From contig VIIQ02000830.1 in the NCBI GenBank assembly GCA_007449985.2, positions 62,001 to 126,000 of the forward strand: a stretch of DNA of 64,000 nt, read 5' to 3'. Positions 11,722 to 23,527 of this stretch are shown here, in pieces; the stretch's first letter is position 1, and each line of letters begins with the position of its first letter. This DNA comes from Desmodesmus armatus (Eukaryota; Chlorophyta; Chlorophyceae; Sphaeropleales; Scenedesmaceae). Below the pieces are notes generated by a model, which saw only the letters and a list, made by a program, of their open reading frames with translations, ran no database searches and was not told the origin of the DNA. The translations under genes were made by a program, and so were the position numbers.

Positions 11722-12455
11722 GGGGATGCAGTAAGAAAGTCACACCTCATTCAGTGACTTACTCAACTAAAATCACAGCTAAATGAACCAATGCCAGCAG
11801 CAACCTACACATCACAGCAGCCTGTGCAGGGTGTGAGCTGGACCCTTTGATAGCAAGCACCATGGAGAAGTTAGGTATGGTGTGCTAGATGTTGGTGCAA
11901 TGCTGTGCACCACTATCTTGCACACTCAAGAGGGGCAGCTGCAGCCACAGCCAGGCAGTTTCTGCTAGTGACACATACACCACAGACAGTAGTGCAGGAG
12001 CAGCAGCACTACTGAGCACAGCATCAAGGGATCAGACAATGTATGTGGTGGTGGCATGTAGTGTGACTCACAAGCAAGCCAGAAAAGAAGGTCCCACCCC
12101 CCACAACAAGTTGTTCAAAAACACACCATGCAACCTGCCATATCTAAGCTTAGTACCACACAGAAGGCAATGTCTGCTATGCAGCCCTGCCACTTGCTGA
12201 GGCTCAAGCCCCCAGCATGGCCAGTTACCAAGGGGCTGGCTGCACCACCCACCCCATACACGGATTTCACCCAACTGACCACCACGGACTCAAAACTGCA
12301 CCAATGCTCATGAAATTTGGGGAGCAGCAATGGGACATGTTTGTACAAACACCCATTGTGCCTGCTCTCTGATGCTGTAAGCTCAGGCAAAGCAGTAGAG
12401 CCAAACGTGTGATAGGGGACTTTTCCTGCAATGGGTACTTTCTTTCTGCACCCTC
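11722..12455. mobile_element. Block E, copy 1 (734 bp)
   Basis: Left end GGGGATGCAGTAAGAAAGT and the reverse complement of the right end GAGGGTGCAGAAAGAAAGT match at 16 of 19 positions, an imperfect terminal inverted repeat flanked by TA. The left outer flank is GGGAAGCCA. Confidence 0.75.
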
Positions 12456-12457
12456 TA

Positions 12458-13360
12458 TCCGCCACGGGGGTGCGAAAAATCAGCTACCCCGCAACGAGAT
12501 CAGAACAGCCTGGGTTTGCACCCGTGGGTAGCACCGCTCAGTGCAAGACATATGCACCGCACCTCGACATGCAACGCAGCTTCGATGATTCACAGTCCCG
12601 CGTTTCCCTCTCGGCGTCCCTGCTTCTGACACGTCGGCGGGTCAGGTGCAGCTGTCGGCAGTTTGGCTGGCCGAACTCTGCGGCAACGTCACCGCCCGCC
12701 TTGCCGTTGATAATACGGCAACTACTGTCAAAGATTGTTGTAATGAACGAAACAGACTGATATACACCTCGCGCGCTGCAGCCCCGACTCGGTTGTTGCG
12801 TTGGTGCAACCGATCTGTCGAATGTTGAGACCGATGGCCTGCGTGCCGTTGCTGCTCTGCGTTTTCAAAAGTCATCACGCATAAGCTATGGTTATCAGCA
12901 ATGCTGCAAGACCCATGTCGCAATAAACAGCGTGATGTGTTGGCCTTGGGGTCGGCAGGTCATCACACCTTCTCACACCCCCTGTGGACACTGCCTACAG
13001 GCCCCCAGCAAGGTCGAACCTCTCGAGCAGGATCTGCCCAGTGCAGCAGCTGTCCAGAATGGCATTGGTGTTTCTGCATGTAATCATGGCCCACCATTCA
13101 ATTCAGCCTGAACTCAGCAGCACCTGGTCACAGCCTGCTACAGCTGCCCAATGACCTATTATGGTGGGGGTCCCTTCGGGGGGGTGGGAGGGACTTCGGC
13201 TCACGTGCAGGCAGGGAGGCACGGAATCAACATCCAGCTTAGCAGCAAATTGTGGCATCCCTGGGCTGATGCTGAAGACGACCACATCAAACCCAAAGGG
13301 AGACCCAGTTGGAATACAACGAAATTGGTTGGCGGGCCGATATTGGGGGATACTGGCGGA
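12458..13360. mobile_element. Block S, copy 1 (903 bp)
   Basis: Begins TCCGCCA and ends TGGCGGA, a 7-bp perfect inverted repeat (9 bp with the flanking TA). The middle lacks trinucleotide repeats and differs in composition from the host flanks. No coding sequence recognised. Confidence 0.65.
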
Positions 13361-13362
13361 TA

Positions 13363-14096
13363 GGGGATGCAGTAAGAAAGTCACACCTCATTCAGTGACT
13401 TACTCAACTAAAATCACAGCTAAATGAACCAATGCCAGCAGCAACCTACACATCACAGCAGCCTGTGCAGGGTGTGAGCTGGACCCTTTGATAGCAAGCA
13501 CCATGGAGAAGTTAGGTATGGTGTGCTAGATGTTGGTGCAATGCTGTGCACCACTATCTTGCACACTCAAGAGGGGCAGCTGCAGCCACAGCCAGGCAGT
13601 TTCTGCTAGTGACACATACACCACAGACAGTAGTGCAGGAGCAGCAGCACTACTGAGCACAGCATCAAGGGATCAGACAATGTATGTGGTGGTGGCATGT
13701 AGTGTGACTCACAAGCAAGCCAGAAAAGAAGGTCCCACCCCCCACAACAAGTTGTTCAAAAACACACCATGCAACCTGCCATATCTAAGCTTAGTACCAC
13801 ACAGTAGGCAATGTCTGCTATGCAGCCCTGCCACTTGCTGAGGCTCAAGCCCCCAGCATGGCCAGTTACCAAGGGGCTGGCTGCACCACCCACCCCATAC
13901 ACGGATTTCACCCAACTGACCACCACGGACTCAAAACTGCACCAATGCTCATGAAATTTGGGGAGCAGCAATGGGACATGTTTGTACAAACACCCATTGT
14001 GCCTGCTCTCTGATGCTGTAAGCTCAGGCAAAGCAGTAGAGCCAAACGTGTGATAGGGGACTTTTCCTGCAATGGGTACTTTCTTTCTGCACCCTC
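13363..14096. mobile_element. Block E, copy 2
   Basis: Same as copy 1 except for the T at 13805. Flanked by TA on both sides. Confidence 0.75.
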
Positions 14097-14098
14097 TA

Positions 14099-15001
14099 TC
14101 CGCCACGGGGGTGCGAAAAATCAGCTACCCCGCAACGAGATCAGAACAGCCTGGGTTTGCACCCGTGGGTAGCACCGCTCAGTGCAAGACATATGCACCG
14201 CACCTCGACATGCAACGCAGCTTCGATGATTCACAGTCCCGCGTTTCCCTCTCGGCGTCCCTGCTTCTGACACGTCGGCGGGTCAGGTGCAGCTGTCGGC
14301 AGTTTGGCTGGCCGAACTCTGCGGCAACGTCACCGCCCGCCTTGCCGTTGATAATACGGCAACTACTGTCAAAGATTGTTGTAATGAACGAAACAGACTG
14401 ATATACACCTCGCGCGCTGCAGCCCCGACTCGGTTGTTGCGTTGGTGCAACCGATCTGTCGAATGTTGAGACCGATGGCCTGCGTGCCGTTGCTGCTCTG
14501 CGTTTTCAAAAGTCATCACGCATAAGCTATGGTTATCAGCAATGCTGCAAGACCCATGTCGCAATAAACAGCGTGATGTGTTGGCCTTGGGGTCGGCAGG
14601 TCATCACACCTTCTCACACCCCCTGTGGACACTGCCTACAGGCCCCCAGCAAGGTCGAACCTCTCGAGCAGGATCTGCCCAGTGCAGCAGCTGTCCAGAA
14701 TGGCATTGGTGTTTCTGCATGTAATCATGGCCCACCATTCAATTCAGCCTGAACTCAGCAGCACCTGGTCACAGCCTGCTACAGCTGCCCAATGACCTAT
14801 TATGGTGGGGGTCCCTTCGGGGGGGTGGGAGGGACTTCGGCTCACGTGCAGGCAGGGAGGCACGGAATCAACATCCAGCTTAGCAGCAAATTGTGGCATC
14901 CCTGGGCTGATGCTGAAGACGACCACATCAAACCCAAAGGGAGACCCAGTTGGAATACAACGAAATTGGTTGGCGGGCCGATATTGGGGGATACTGGCGG
15001 A
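14099..15001. mobile_element. Block S, copy 2
   Basis: No difference from S copy 1 seen by eye; same TCCGCCA...TGGCGGA ends. Confidence 0.65.
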
Positions 15002-15003
15002 TA

Positions 15004-15737
15004 GGGGATGCAGTAAGAAAGTCACACCTCATTCAGTGACTTACTCAACTAAAATCACAGCTAAATGAACCAATGCCAGCAGCAACCTACACATCACAGC
15101 AGCCTGTGCAGGGTGTGAGCTGGACCCTTTGATAGCAAGCACCATGGAGAAGTTAGGTATGGTGTGCTAGATGTTGGTGCAATGCTGTGCACCACTATCT
15201 TGCACACTCAAGAGGGGCAGCTGCAGCCACAGCCAGGCAGTTTCTGCTAGTGACACATACACCACAGACAGTAGTGCAGGAGCAGCAGCACTACTGAGCA
15301 CAGCATCAAGGGATCAGACAATGTATGTGGTGGTGGCATGTAGTGTGACTCACAAGCAAGCCAGAAAAGAAGGTCCCACCCCCCACAACAAGTTGTTCAA
15401 AAACACACCATGCAACCTGCCATATCTAAGCTTAGTACCACACAGAAGGCAATGTCTGCTATGCAGCCCTGCCACTTGCTGAGGCTCAAGCCCCCAGCAT
15501 GGCCAGTTACCAAGGGGCTGGCTGCACCACCCACCCCATACACGGATTTCACCCAACTGACCACCACGGACTCAAAACTGCACCAATGCTCATGAAATTT
15601 GGGGAGCAGCAATGGGACATGTTTGTACAAACACCCATTGTGCCTGCTCTCTGATGCTGTAAGCTCAGGCAAAGCAGTAGAGCCAAACGTGTGATAGGGG
15701 ACTTTTCCTGCAATGGGTACTTTCTTTCTGCACCCTC
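15004..15737. mobile_element. Block E, copy 3 (array end)
   Basis: Full-length E, then TA and unrelated flank CCACTTTCC. Shares the A at 15446 with copy 1. Confidence 0.75.
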
Positions 15738-15739
15738 TA

Positions 15740-17982
15740 CCACTTTCCATGGAATATGGCAGCATCCTTGGGCTGCGTAGCATCGTCATGGCTTGTGCAG
15801 CTGCATTCTTTTTGTCAGAGAGGGGGTTCTGAACTCTACATCAGTGGCATCTGTGTGTGCACGTGGTCCCCATCTGTCGCGTGTTCATGTCCTGTTGTGT
15901 GCTTGTTGATAGTGATTTGTCCTGCGGGTTGTGGCAGATAAGGAGGGGGGGGGATGTTGGTGTATGTGTGTGGCAGGATCGGCTGGTGGGTGCTTGAAGT
16001 GGGGTAGGTTTGGGTGCGTTTTGTGACCTAGCTTAGTGGTTGCAGTATAGGCATGCTGTCGCTCCGCGGCCTCCAATCATAAGATGCAGCTCTGCATGTG
16101 TTGTCCAAGCTGAGGTGGGCAGTAGTCACATGGGGACTGATGGGGACGTGTGCTGAGTGATAGTGTAGATTTTGCAACAGCAGTCGCTTTCCGTACCAGA
16201 GTATGGTAGCCGCCAGCAGCAACTACTAGTTGTAGGCTTCTGCTGAGCATGCAACATGACTGGGACATGTGATCTGAAATTGTATATGTTGTGATGTGGG
16301 ACTTTGAGGCAGACTTTGAGGCTGATGGAGGGACTTTGAGGCAGAGTGAGGGCCATCTGCGGTATCAACAAACTGCTACAACTAGTTCGAACTAGTGAAT
16401 TCACAGAGTTTTTGGTCTGTCACAGACCCGGGGAACGGTCGTTGTGGTTTGTGCATTGTGCGTGGGTGGGTGTCAGTGCATGGGTTGGTGCAACAAGTCA
16501 GGCAAGCCCTGCAGGTCTGCAACCAATTTATGCACAAGCACTACATTGGTGGTATAGGGGTGTTAGGCGATCTCATTGGTGAGGCTTTGCCTCGGGCCCC
16601 CGGCAGTTGGGTTTGCCTGATTGCACTGTGTGTGGCCAGCCAGTGGAATTACGCCCCCCTGGTAAAACCAAAAATAATGGTAGTTGGCAGCACATGGTGC
16701 TTGTCGCACCCCTGTTTGCAAGCGTGACTGTGAAATGCGCACATGCTGGGTGATGTCATGCATATTTTTTTGTGCAGGTGTTCCTGTCACTTCAAGCTCA
16801 GCGTTTTCGGACGCTTCTTGAAACACCGTTCAAGCAGGTGTGACACCCTGCACTACAGTGCAGCAGGCTGACTGCCATGCAAAGCGCCAACCCTTGCGCA
16901 CACAAGGGCAGAGCTCACTCTTAGCACACGCTTGAATGTACCAGTGTTTTCTCAAACCGGGCTGTGCAGCACAAAATGGAAAGTGCCAAGCGACAGTGCC
17001 AGGCTAGTCAGCGCTGGAGGTGTGCGTGCCTTGCCTGTGGGGTTTGCAGCTGATGTGCTGCAGGGCGGAATGACATGACTGGCAGGAGAATTCCAGTGTG
17101 GTGAGCGCAACCTGACAGAGAAGGCGAACATTCATCTTTAGATACTTCTGTAGACACAGTGTGCGGTCAACTGTAGCTCGAATAGATCACACAATCTGTC
17201 TCTGACAAGGCTTCACCGCCTTCGTAGACCTTCAAATGCATAAATGCTGCCAGCCTCACGGCTCCCCAGTGGGTTACTGTACCGTTGGGGTGATCAGGTT
17301 TGACCCAGTCAAACCTTGCAATATCTTGAAGCTCCTGATGTCTGGCCCATGCCCTCTGCCTGCACAATCTTTCGGATCGTAAGCGCCGTGACAGGTTCAG
17401 CATCTCTCCGTCTTCGTCAGCCACACACCATCGCAACCCTCCTACACGTTTGCATCAGAACCAGAGCATCTTGACGATCTTTCGATGATGATCCAAACCA
17501 GTGGTGAGTGATTGCGACCTGCCTGAGGTAGTGACTCGTGCTGCAGCTAGCGATAGCGATGTACGTGCTTTGGTGTCGCTGCTCCGCGACACCAGCCAGA
17601 GAGGGTAGCTGGGGTGTACAGGAACGCAATCAATACACATCTCCAAGAATGTAGAGGCAGAGATCACGCTGCCTATCGATCTATAACTCTGGTTGCATTG
17701 GTGCAGGTGCTGTCTGTTCTGGTGTGGCCAGAGGGCATGCGGTGAGTGGACGGCGCTGCCAAGCTGCTATTCCAGCAGCATCTTACACTGAAACGTTCAT
17801 AACTCAGCTCACGCCATGAGATCTTAGCCGGGAGCGGTCCAGCCTGGCAGCGGTGGTTGACACACCTACTGGCTGATCAGCACCCACAATGTCCTGCCAA
17901 TGCGTGATGCAGCGCAGACTGGCCAGCTGAGACCTCACGAATCATACAAAGGTCTGTGAATTGAAACCGCATCCCCTCACTT
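15740..17982. other. Intergenic, G+T-rich on the + strand in its first part
   Basis: No gene supported. A perfect 16-bp palindrome ACTAGTTCGAACTAGT lies at 16381-16396, just after short repeats of GGGACTTTGAGGCAGA (16298, 16331). The minus frame 17436-17167 (listed separately) is the only stretch with protein-like texture. The promoter or a first exon of the CBM20 gene may lie in the last few hundred bases. Confidence 0.4.
17167..17436 (-). pseudogene. Possible coding fragment, unrecognised
   Basis: An 89-codon open frame, mixed in composition and with no low-complexity tracts (for example LSRRLRSERLCRQRAW, then FDWVKPDHPNGTVTHWGA). It has no ATG at its 5' edge and uses AT-ending codons (GAA, CGA, AAC, GAT) more than neighbouring genes. 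It might be a relic of a mobile element or an exon of an unseen gene; chance is not excluded. Confidence 0.22.
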
Positions 17983-19530
17983 ATGCATGCGCAGGTGCGT
18001 GTGGCTGCCTACCACCATGGCCACAACCACCACAACAACAACCACCATGGCCACCACAACAACAACAACAATGGCCACAACGGTGCCAAGTTCAAGGACT
18101 CCAGGGCCCTGCGCGACTTGAAGGTCAAGCAGAACAAGCACATCCTGTCCACCTACAACAAGGCATATGCCTTCTTCCCCAAGGTGCTGGGGCCATGGCC
18201 GGGGGGGTGGGGTGGGGTGGGGGGGGGGTAAAGTGGGGTTACTGGTGTTCCGGGAAATGTCCCAAAAGGGCATCCTTTTTGAAGGGCAGTGCAAGTGGAC
18301 TTCCACGTGAACATGTTAGGGCTAAGATGTTCACGTGGAAGTCCACTTGCACTGCCCCTGGAAAAAAATATGCTTTTCCGGGACATTTCCTGTTGCACTT
18401 GGAAGGGAGTTCATGCAGCCGCGCCAGTTTTGAGAGCTCTGAAGTCAAGCTCACCGCATCTCCTTCCTGCTGCACCATGGCAACAATAGCCAGATCAGTC
18501 GCTCATTCTCACCTGCATGTCACCCCTGAATGGCTCAACAGCCAGCCCTCTTCACAAGCAATCTCCAAAGTTGTCACATGTCCCTGTATTTGCTGCTGTG
18601 CTTGTGCTGCTTATTTCAAGGTGAAGTTCATTCTGAAGCACCACTTCTTGTCACAAACAAGTGCCCCTGTATTCACTGCGGTGCTGTTGCTGCTATCTTC
18701 AGGTGAAGTTCATCCTGAAGCACCACAGCCGCCTGGGTGAGGTTTGGAAGCTGTCAGGCAGTACAGCAGAGCTGGGCAACTGGGTGCCCGAGATGTCACC
18801 CACCCTGTCATGGCGTGAGGGTGGGGTGTGGAGCGCAGAGGTGGCCCTTCCCCCAGGGCACTACAGTTTCAAGTGCATGCTGCGCACGGCAGACGGCTCC
18901 TATGTCTGGGAGGGCGGGGACAACAGGACACTGACGGTGAGCACAGCGGGGGGAAGGTCACTCTGAGGTGTGGGGTGCAGGCATCGATGCCGGCACCCCA
19001 CTGCTAATGCTCTCAGTCAGTCCAGCAGCTGATGCGCCAATCCAGTGCAGCAGCTGCCTTGGGCGGGTACGCATGCACAAACAAGCCTACCTGCAGGGTC
19101 AGCAGTATGGTTATGGCAGCAGGAAGCATCTGGACTGGATGGAAGCTTTACATTTGAGCTAGCAGCGCCATGTGCCAAACAAGCGCCCCAGCAACTTACG
19201 CCGCTGTCTGCTGCCACTGCTGCTGCTACTTTCTTCTGCCCCCCACCGCCACTGCTTCTCCCTTGGCGTTGCCGCTGCTGCCTTCCCTTCCTGCTGTGAT
19301 CACTTGTTCAACAGGTCCCTGTGAAGGACCGCCCAGGCCAATTTGTGATGGAATACAACATGGACGTCCGCACAGAGCCAGTGGAGAGCCTGATGGGAGA
19401 CAGCCTTGGCAAGGTGAAGGGCCAGGCTGGTGTGTACAGCCCCATGGGGCAGTGGAACTCAGACAGCCAGCAGCAGGAGATGCTGGAGAGGGCCATGAGC
19501 AACGGCCGTGTTCCAGCCAATGCCTGGTGA
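17983..19530 (+). CDS. CBM20 (starch-binding) domain protein
   Basis: Three phase-0 exons, 17983-18183, 18703-18936 and 19315-19530 (about 216 aa). Exon 1 has a His/Asn-rich run (HHGHNHHNNNHHGHHNNNNN) then FKDSRALRDLKVKQNKHI. Exon 2 is a CBM20 module: VKFILKHHSRLGEVWKLSGS, AELGNW, GGVWSAEVALPPGHYSFKCM and SYVWEGGDNRTLT. The two Trp in LGNW and VWEGGDNR and the GxNR-type end are the family's carbohydrate-contact signature. Exon 3 (GQFVMEYNMDVRTEPVESLM...) is unrecognised. There is no catalytic domain, so a scaffold or targeting role on starch or another alpha-glucan is inference. ATG 17983 is the nearest start, but the reading is also open from an acceptor-like site (GCAG at 17990-17993), so an upstream exon is possible. 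Confidence 0.75.
18250..18391 (+). ncRNA. Long intronic hairpin (candidate small-RNA precursor or foldback element)
   Basis: Arms 18284-18314 and 18327-18357 are 31-nt perfect reverse complements around a 12-nt loop. Pairing continues imperfectly outward, ending with GGAAATGTCCC (18253-18263) against GGGACATTTCC (18380-18390). The whole stem is about 65 bp, inside intron 1 of the CBM20 gene. Chlorophyte miRNA precursors are often long hairpins, some intronic, but a small foldback transposon would look the same. Confidence 0.55.
18573..18740 (+). repeat. Tandem duplication spanning the CBM20 exon 2 acceptor
   Basis: TGCCCCTGTATT...TTCAGGTGAAGTTCATCCTGAAGCACCA (used exon) is preceded by a near copy ending TTCAAGGTGAAGTTC at about 18616-18650. 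The upstream copy offers a second acceptor but lacks the rest of the exon, so it is a decoy. Confidence 0.75.
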
Positions 19531-22500
19531 TGAGTTGGGTGTGACAAGACACTGTGCTGACAGCACAGCTAGGGGCGGGAGTTCTGTTTGATGCCCTGAG
19601 TGCTGATGTCACTTTTTGCTTGAGCGAGGGAGTTGTTGTTTGACGCGCAGTGGCTGCTGTTGCTGTGGTGGTGAGTGAGGGACGAGTGGTGCAGATGCTG
19701 TGCTGCCTGTGTCCGATTTTAAGCAGGCAGTGTTGGAGGCAATTCCTCAACAAGCTGCAAGCACGTCAGCAGTTGCAGTTGTTCGAATGGAGGTTTGAGG
19801 TGGCAGTTGTTTGTGGGGTGCTGCAGCAGCTGGCCACACACAAGAGTTGGGAGAGGTCTAAGTGGTTGCTCTGAGGTGGTCTCACTGCCTGGTGCACTGT
19901 TTCCTGGTGCATGGTGAGCGTGTTCTTTTGTGTGCATGTTGGTCAGCACAGCGAGCGATTTTCTGGGTTGAGTTGGGGCTGGAGGGCTGCAGGGCTGCTA
20001 CCCCAGCACGTCTCCTGCAATAGCCAGCCGCATGGCAGGTTTGTATGTGCCAGCAGACCCACATGTGTGCACTGTCTGCTCTGAGCACGCATGTGCACAA
20101 ACATGTGCGCACGAGGGTCGTGTTCAAGCTTTCCTGTTCCTGCATCAGTGCAGCAGTTGTTGTCATGTGTTGGAGTGTGAGGAGGAGGGGTGGAATGGTG
20201 TTAGCGCCATGTTTGGCTGCTGTTGTCGAGAGGATGAGAAGTGAGGTGCAGGCAGTCTTCCCTGAGTGTGAAGCGTTGTTGGAGTTGCTGTGGTTGGTTT
20301 GTGGATGAGTGAAGGAGCGCCCCGTGCTGTTGCGGCACACCACAGCTGCACTTGCATGTGCATGCATGCTGTGGTGCTGTTTGAGCGTGCGGCAGTTGTT
20401 GTGACTGGGTCCCAGGATCGTGCAGGGTTTGCTTGTGTCACTTTCCCTCCTGCATGACATGCATGAAGCATGTCGCTGGGTGCATGCGCTGAAGCTGCAC
20501 CATCCCAGTCTTGCATGCTCTGTCCTGAGTATGTGCCTGCTGCATCAGCTCAGTTGCAAGTTGCGAGCACGGCAGTGCCCCTCTTTGGTCCTTGTTCCCC
20601 GTCCTGCTGGCAGGGAAGGTCTGCTATGCACCTCATGCTGTACCACAGAGTGCCTTGCCTGCATGCTGTTCTTTCCATGTCGTGTCGTGTATGGTTGCGT
20701 ATCCACTTGATGCTGGCAGTTTGCTGCTGTGCTGACACTGGCAGTGTGTTGACTTGTTGTGCTGACCCTGCATGAGCGACGCTTGTCTGTCAGTGTGCGT
20801 GTGTCGCCATGAAGCCGGCTGTGTTGCGTGGGGTTTGTTGTTTGCCACATCTTGTCCACCAGCCACCAGGATTGCAGCTTCCCCTGCAGCCATCTGTGGG
20901 CTGTAGGGTATGCACACACCCCTACCCTATAACAGCAGTGGCGCATGACAAATGCTTGCACAGCACTTGCCAGGGACCCTGAGGTTTGTTTGTTTGTGTG
21001 TTTGTTTGCGTACACCAGCCACCAAGTGTGGTCTGAATGTGTTTGTTTGCCTTGGTAGTTGGGGGCCTGTGCTTTTTTTTGCCTTGTTGTACAGCCGATT
21101 GGGAAGCATTGCATGTACAATCAAAGGACGCCATTGATCTGTAGACGTGAGGTGTGCCATGTGTATACTGGTGGGTGCTGTTGAAGGCACACTGGGTGGG
21201 GCATTCTGCCTGCTTGACTAATCACACCATGGCCCCATGCGGCTCAAACGGCTGCTTCTGCCGGCCTCTCCAGGCTACAAGTTGTGCTGGTGCAGTGCCT
21301 CTGCGGCTGTACAGGCTGTGGCCAGGCCCTTTGGACACGCGTCTTGTCTTGTTTTGACCCCCTTTGACCAGTCATCTGTACACTCAACACACACTAGCGT
21401 GTGTTGGCTTTATGCCTTTCTGAAGCAGCCACGGCTGCGGATGTTGGATGTTGGATATATTTGGTGTGTGGACGCGCCCACCTCAACGTGTGGTCTGGCG
21501 GGCTCCTTTGTTGTGGGCCACACAGACTGTCATTCACATCATGTGTGTGGCTATGATTGTGGGCGCAGCATGTGGATATGGCTGGGGCTGCAGGGTGTAT
21601 GCTTGAGTCCTGTGGCAACTTGTTGAATGCACTGCTGGATGCATGGCTGGTTGCTGCTGCTGAGTGGAACCTGTAGCCTGCGTCCAGCCAACCGGGCATG
21701 TGCTGCAGGCGGTCATGATGGATGGGTCTGCAGCAGCAGAGCAGCAGGGGGAGCGCGTCGTTGCTCTCACGTGCGCATCTTTTTGGCGGGTCGCAGGCTG
21801 GGGACTGGCGCCTGGATTTGTGGTTGCCAGGGTGTTTTGTTGACAGACACTTTGACCCGGGCTCATCACGTCCCTGTGGCCGGTTTTGCAGGTGTGGGAA
21901 GGCCCGCTTTTGCTGCGACTGGGGTTGACTGGCGGCTGTCATCTTCTGTTTTGTGTGCCATCGTTGTCTTGACAAAGCAGCATTGCCAGCCCAGCAACTC
22001 AGTCTGGGAGGTGTTGTGGCCTGCTGCGGCGCCTGCTGCTGCAGTTGAGCATTTTGCTTGTTGACTGTGGGTGACGGGTGGCTGACGCAGACACTACTAT
22101 GGTGTTGGATGTCTGTGTACATGCATATGTTTTATGCTGTCCACGCAACACCGGCAGATGCCAGTATGAAATAGTGTGGCTTCTTTTTGTGGCAGTGATC
22201 CACACATATGTACAGCAGCAAACAGGCGACAGAAGCCGGTGCTGGCCAGGCAGCCCAGACGGCTTGATTTGTGGCGGCTGTTCAATTTTGAATGCAGCAA
22301 CCAAAGGGGGACGGTCTGCCTGGTTGTCCAAGGATGCATGTGCCTTTGAGCAGTGATTGTGCTGTCATTTCTGCTTTGACCAGTGAGGGGCTGGGTCCCC
22401 GTTGCACTGGGGTGTATGCACAGGGGCCCGAGCCCGTGATGTCAAGTTTGGGCTGCCGAGAAATGGCGGAACTGTAACCAGCCTATGTGATGTGATTGCA

Positions 22501-22594
22501 CCGTCCAGTGCGTACTATTGCATGAGCTTGAAAACACCAGTACAATGCAAAGCTCTGTTGTTTCCCATGCTGCTTGTTGACATGTCAAGTACAG
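19531..22594 (+). other. Long non-coding stretch after the CBM20 gene
   Basis: About 3 kb with G+T excess on the + strand and many TGTG, GTTTG and TGCTG runs. Frames over 100 codons exist on both strands but none shows domain texture or splice-phase agreement. It may be a long 3' UTR or intergenic. Confidence 0.4.
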
Positions 22595-22965
22595 TCACTC
22601 TGAATTGCCGCTGAGAACCTTGCCTGCAGCCAGACCAGTCAAGAAGTACCGAGCTGCAACCGTGCCAATGATACCAAGGAGGGTTAAGTAAGGCATCACA
22701 AATTTGCCATGCATCATCAAAAGAGCCCACACGATGTACCCCAGCTTCATGCAGCTGCAACATGCCGAGGAAAGCCTCCCCAGCAGAAACAAATGAAATA
22801 CAGTCAGCACCCAGTATGCATCGCAGGTGCAGGTGGCACCAACACCCCATGTGCACAGTACCCGCACCAAAGCACCATGAGCAGCATGCGATACAGGGCA
22901 GCTGGTGTATGCATGCGGCAGCGCAACCAAGACCACCACAGATGTAGCAATGCAGACCAGGACAG
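22595..22965 (-). CDS. Possible terminal exon of a small membrane protein
   Basis: After TTTTCAG at 22966, an open frame to a TGA at 22595-22597 gives about 122 residues with several hydrophobic stretches (VLVCIATSVVVLVALPHA, YWVLTVFHLFLLG, YLTLLGIIGTVAARYFLTG). It lies just downstream of the thymidine kinase on the same strand. No upstream exon could be joined convincingly, so the gene may be false or incomplete. Confidence 0.25.
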
Positions 22966-23527
22966 CTGAAAAGCACCTAGACGCACGGCTTGTACATCAG
23001 AGCAACACAGACGGCACTTTTAGAAGACTCCGCTGGACGCTACAAGCACACTGTGTGACAGTATACTTGCACTTCACCTCCTGCCTGCCTACCATCTACC
23101 CACACGTCGGTGCAGATTACTGAGCTGCTAACAGCAGCAACACCACAACTGCGCAGATGTCCACAGTGTCAAAAGTGCATGCTGCGCCAAAACATGCAAG
23201 CGTGCACCCCCCGAATTCAGATAAGCCAAGTGCAGGGTCAGGGATCCAAGCAGGAAATTGATCCCATATGTGTGTTGCCCCTTACGCAAGGGCATGTGAG
23301 CAAACTAAAACCGCCTGCCACTACTAGTGAACATGTGGCGAAAAAGTACACTGGTGCAAGAATGCAGCCTGCACCAACAAACAAGCAGGTGCAGCAGTTG
23401 ACCTGCCTGCAACAACACAGCAGCGGCAAGACGGCAGCTGTCATAGGTGCGGTCCCAGCACAGCACGGCCGGGCCGGCAGACACCAACAACCTGTCCTGC
23501 AAATGTCACGGTCTGTCATGCCGTCAG

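Larger units (their letters stand above)
11720..15739. mobile_element. Composite array E-S-E-S-E, period 1641 bp
   Basis: Two complete 1641-bp units and a final partial unit follow each other. By eye I found one substitution among the copies: A at 12164 and 15446, T at 13805. The final partial unit stops exactly at the end of block E, so the array begins and ends with E. Every block junction and both outer edges read TA (11720-11721, 12456-12457, 13361-13362, 14097-14098, 15002-15003, 15738-15739). The largest frame in the unit (116 codons) looks like no known protein. Best reading: a non-autonomous TIR element or pair of elements that target TA, recently amplified in tandem. Confidence 0.8.

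Noticed and set aside
11722..15737. Reading E as the LTR of a retrotransposon (E-S-E-S-E as LTR-internal-LTR)
   Set aside because: E does not start TG or end CA, no primer-binding site follows it, S has no gag/pol, and E has inverted ends with TA joints.
21394..22122. 242-codon minus-strand frame
   Set aside because: No domain texture and no splice context; it looks like a chance opening in a skewed region.
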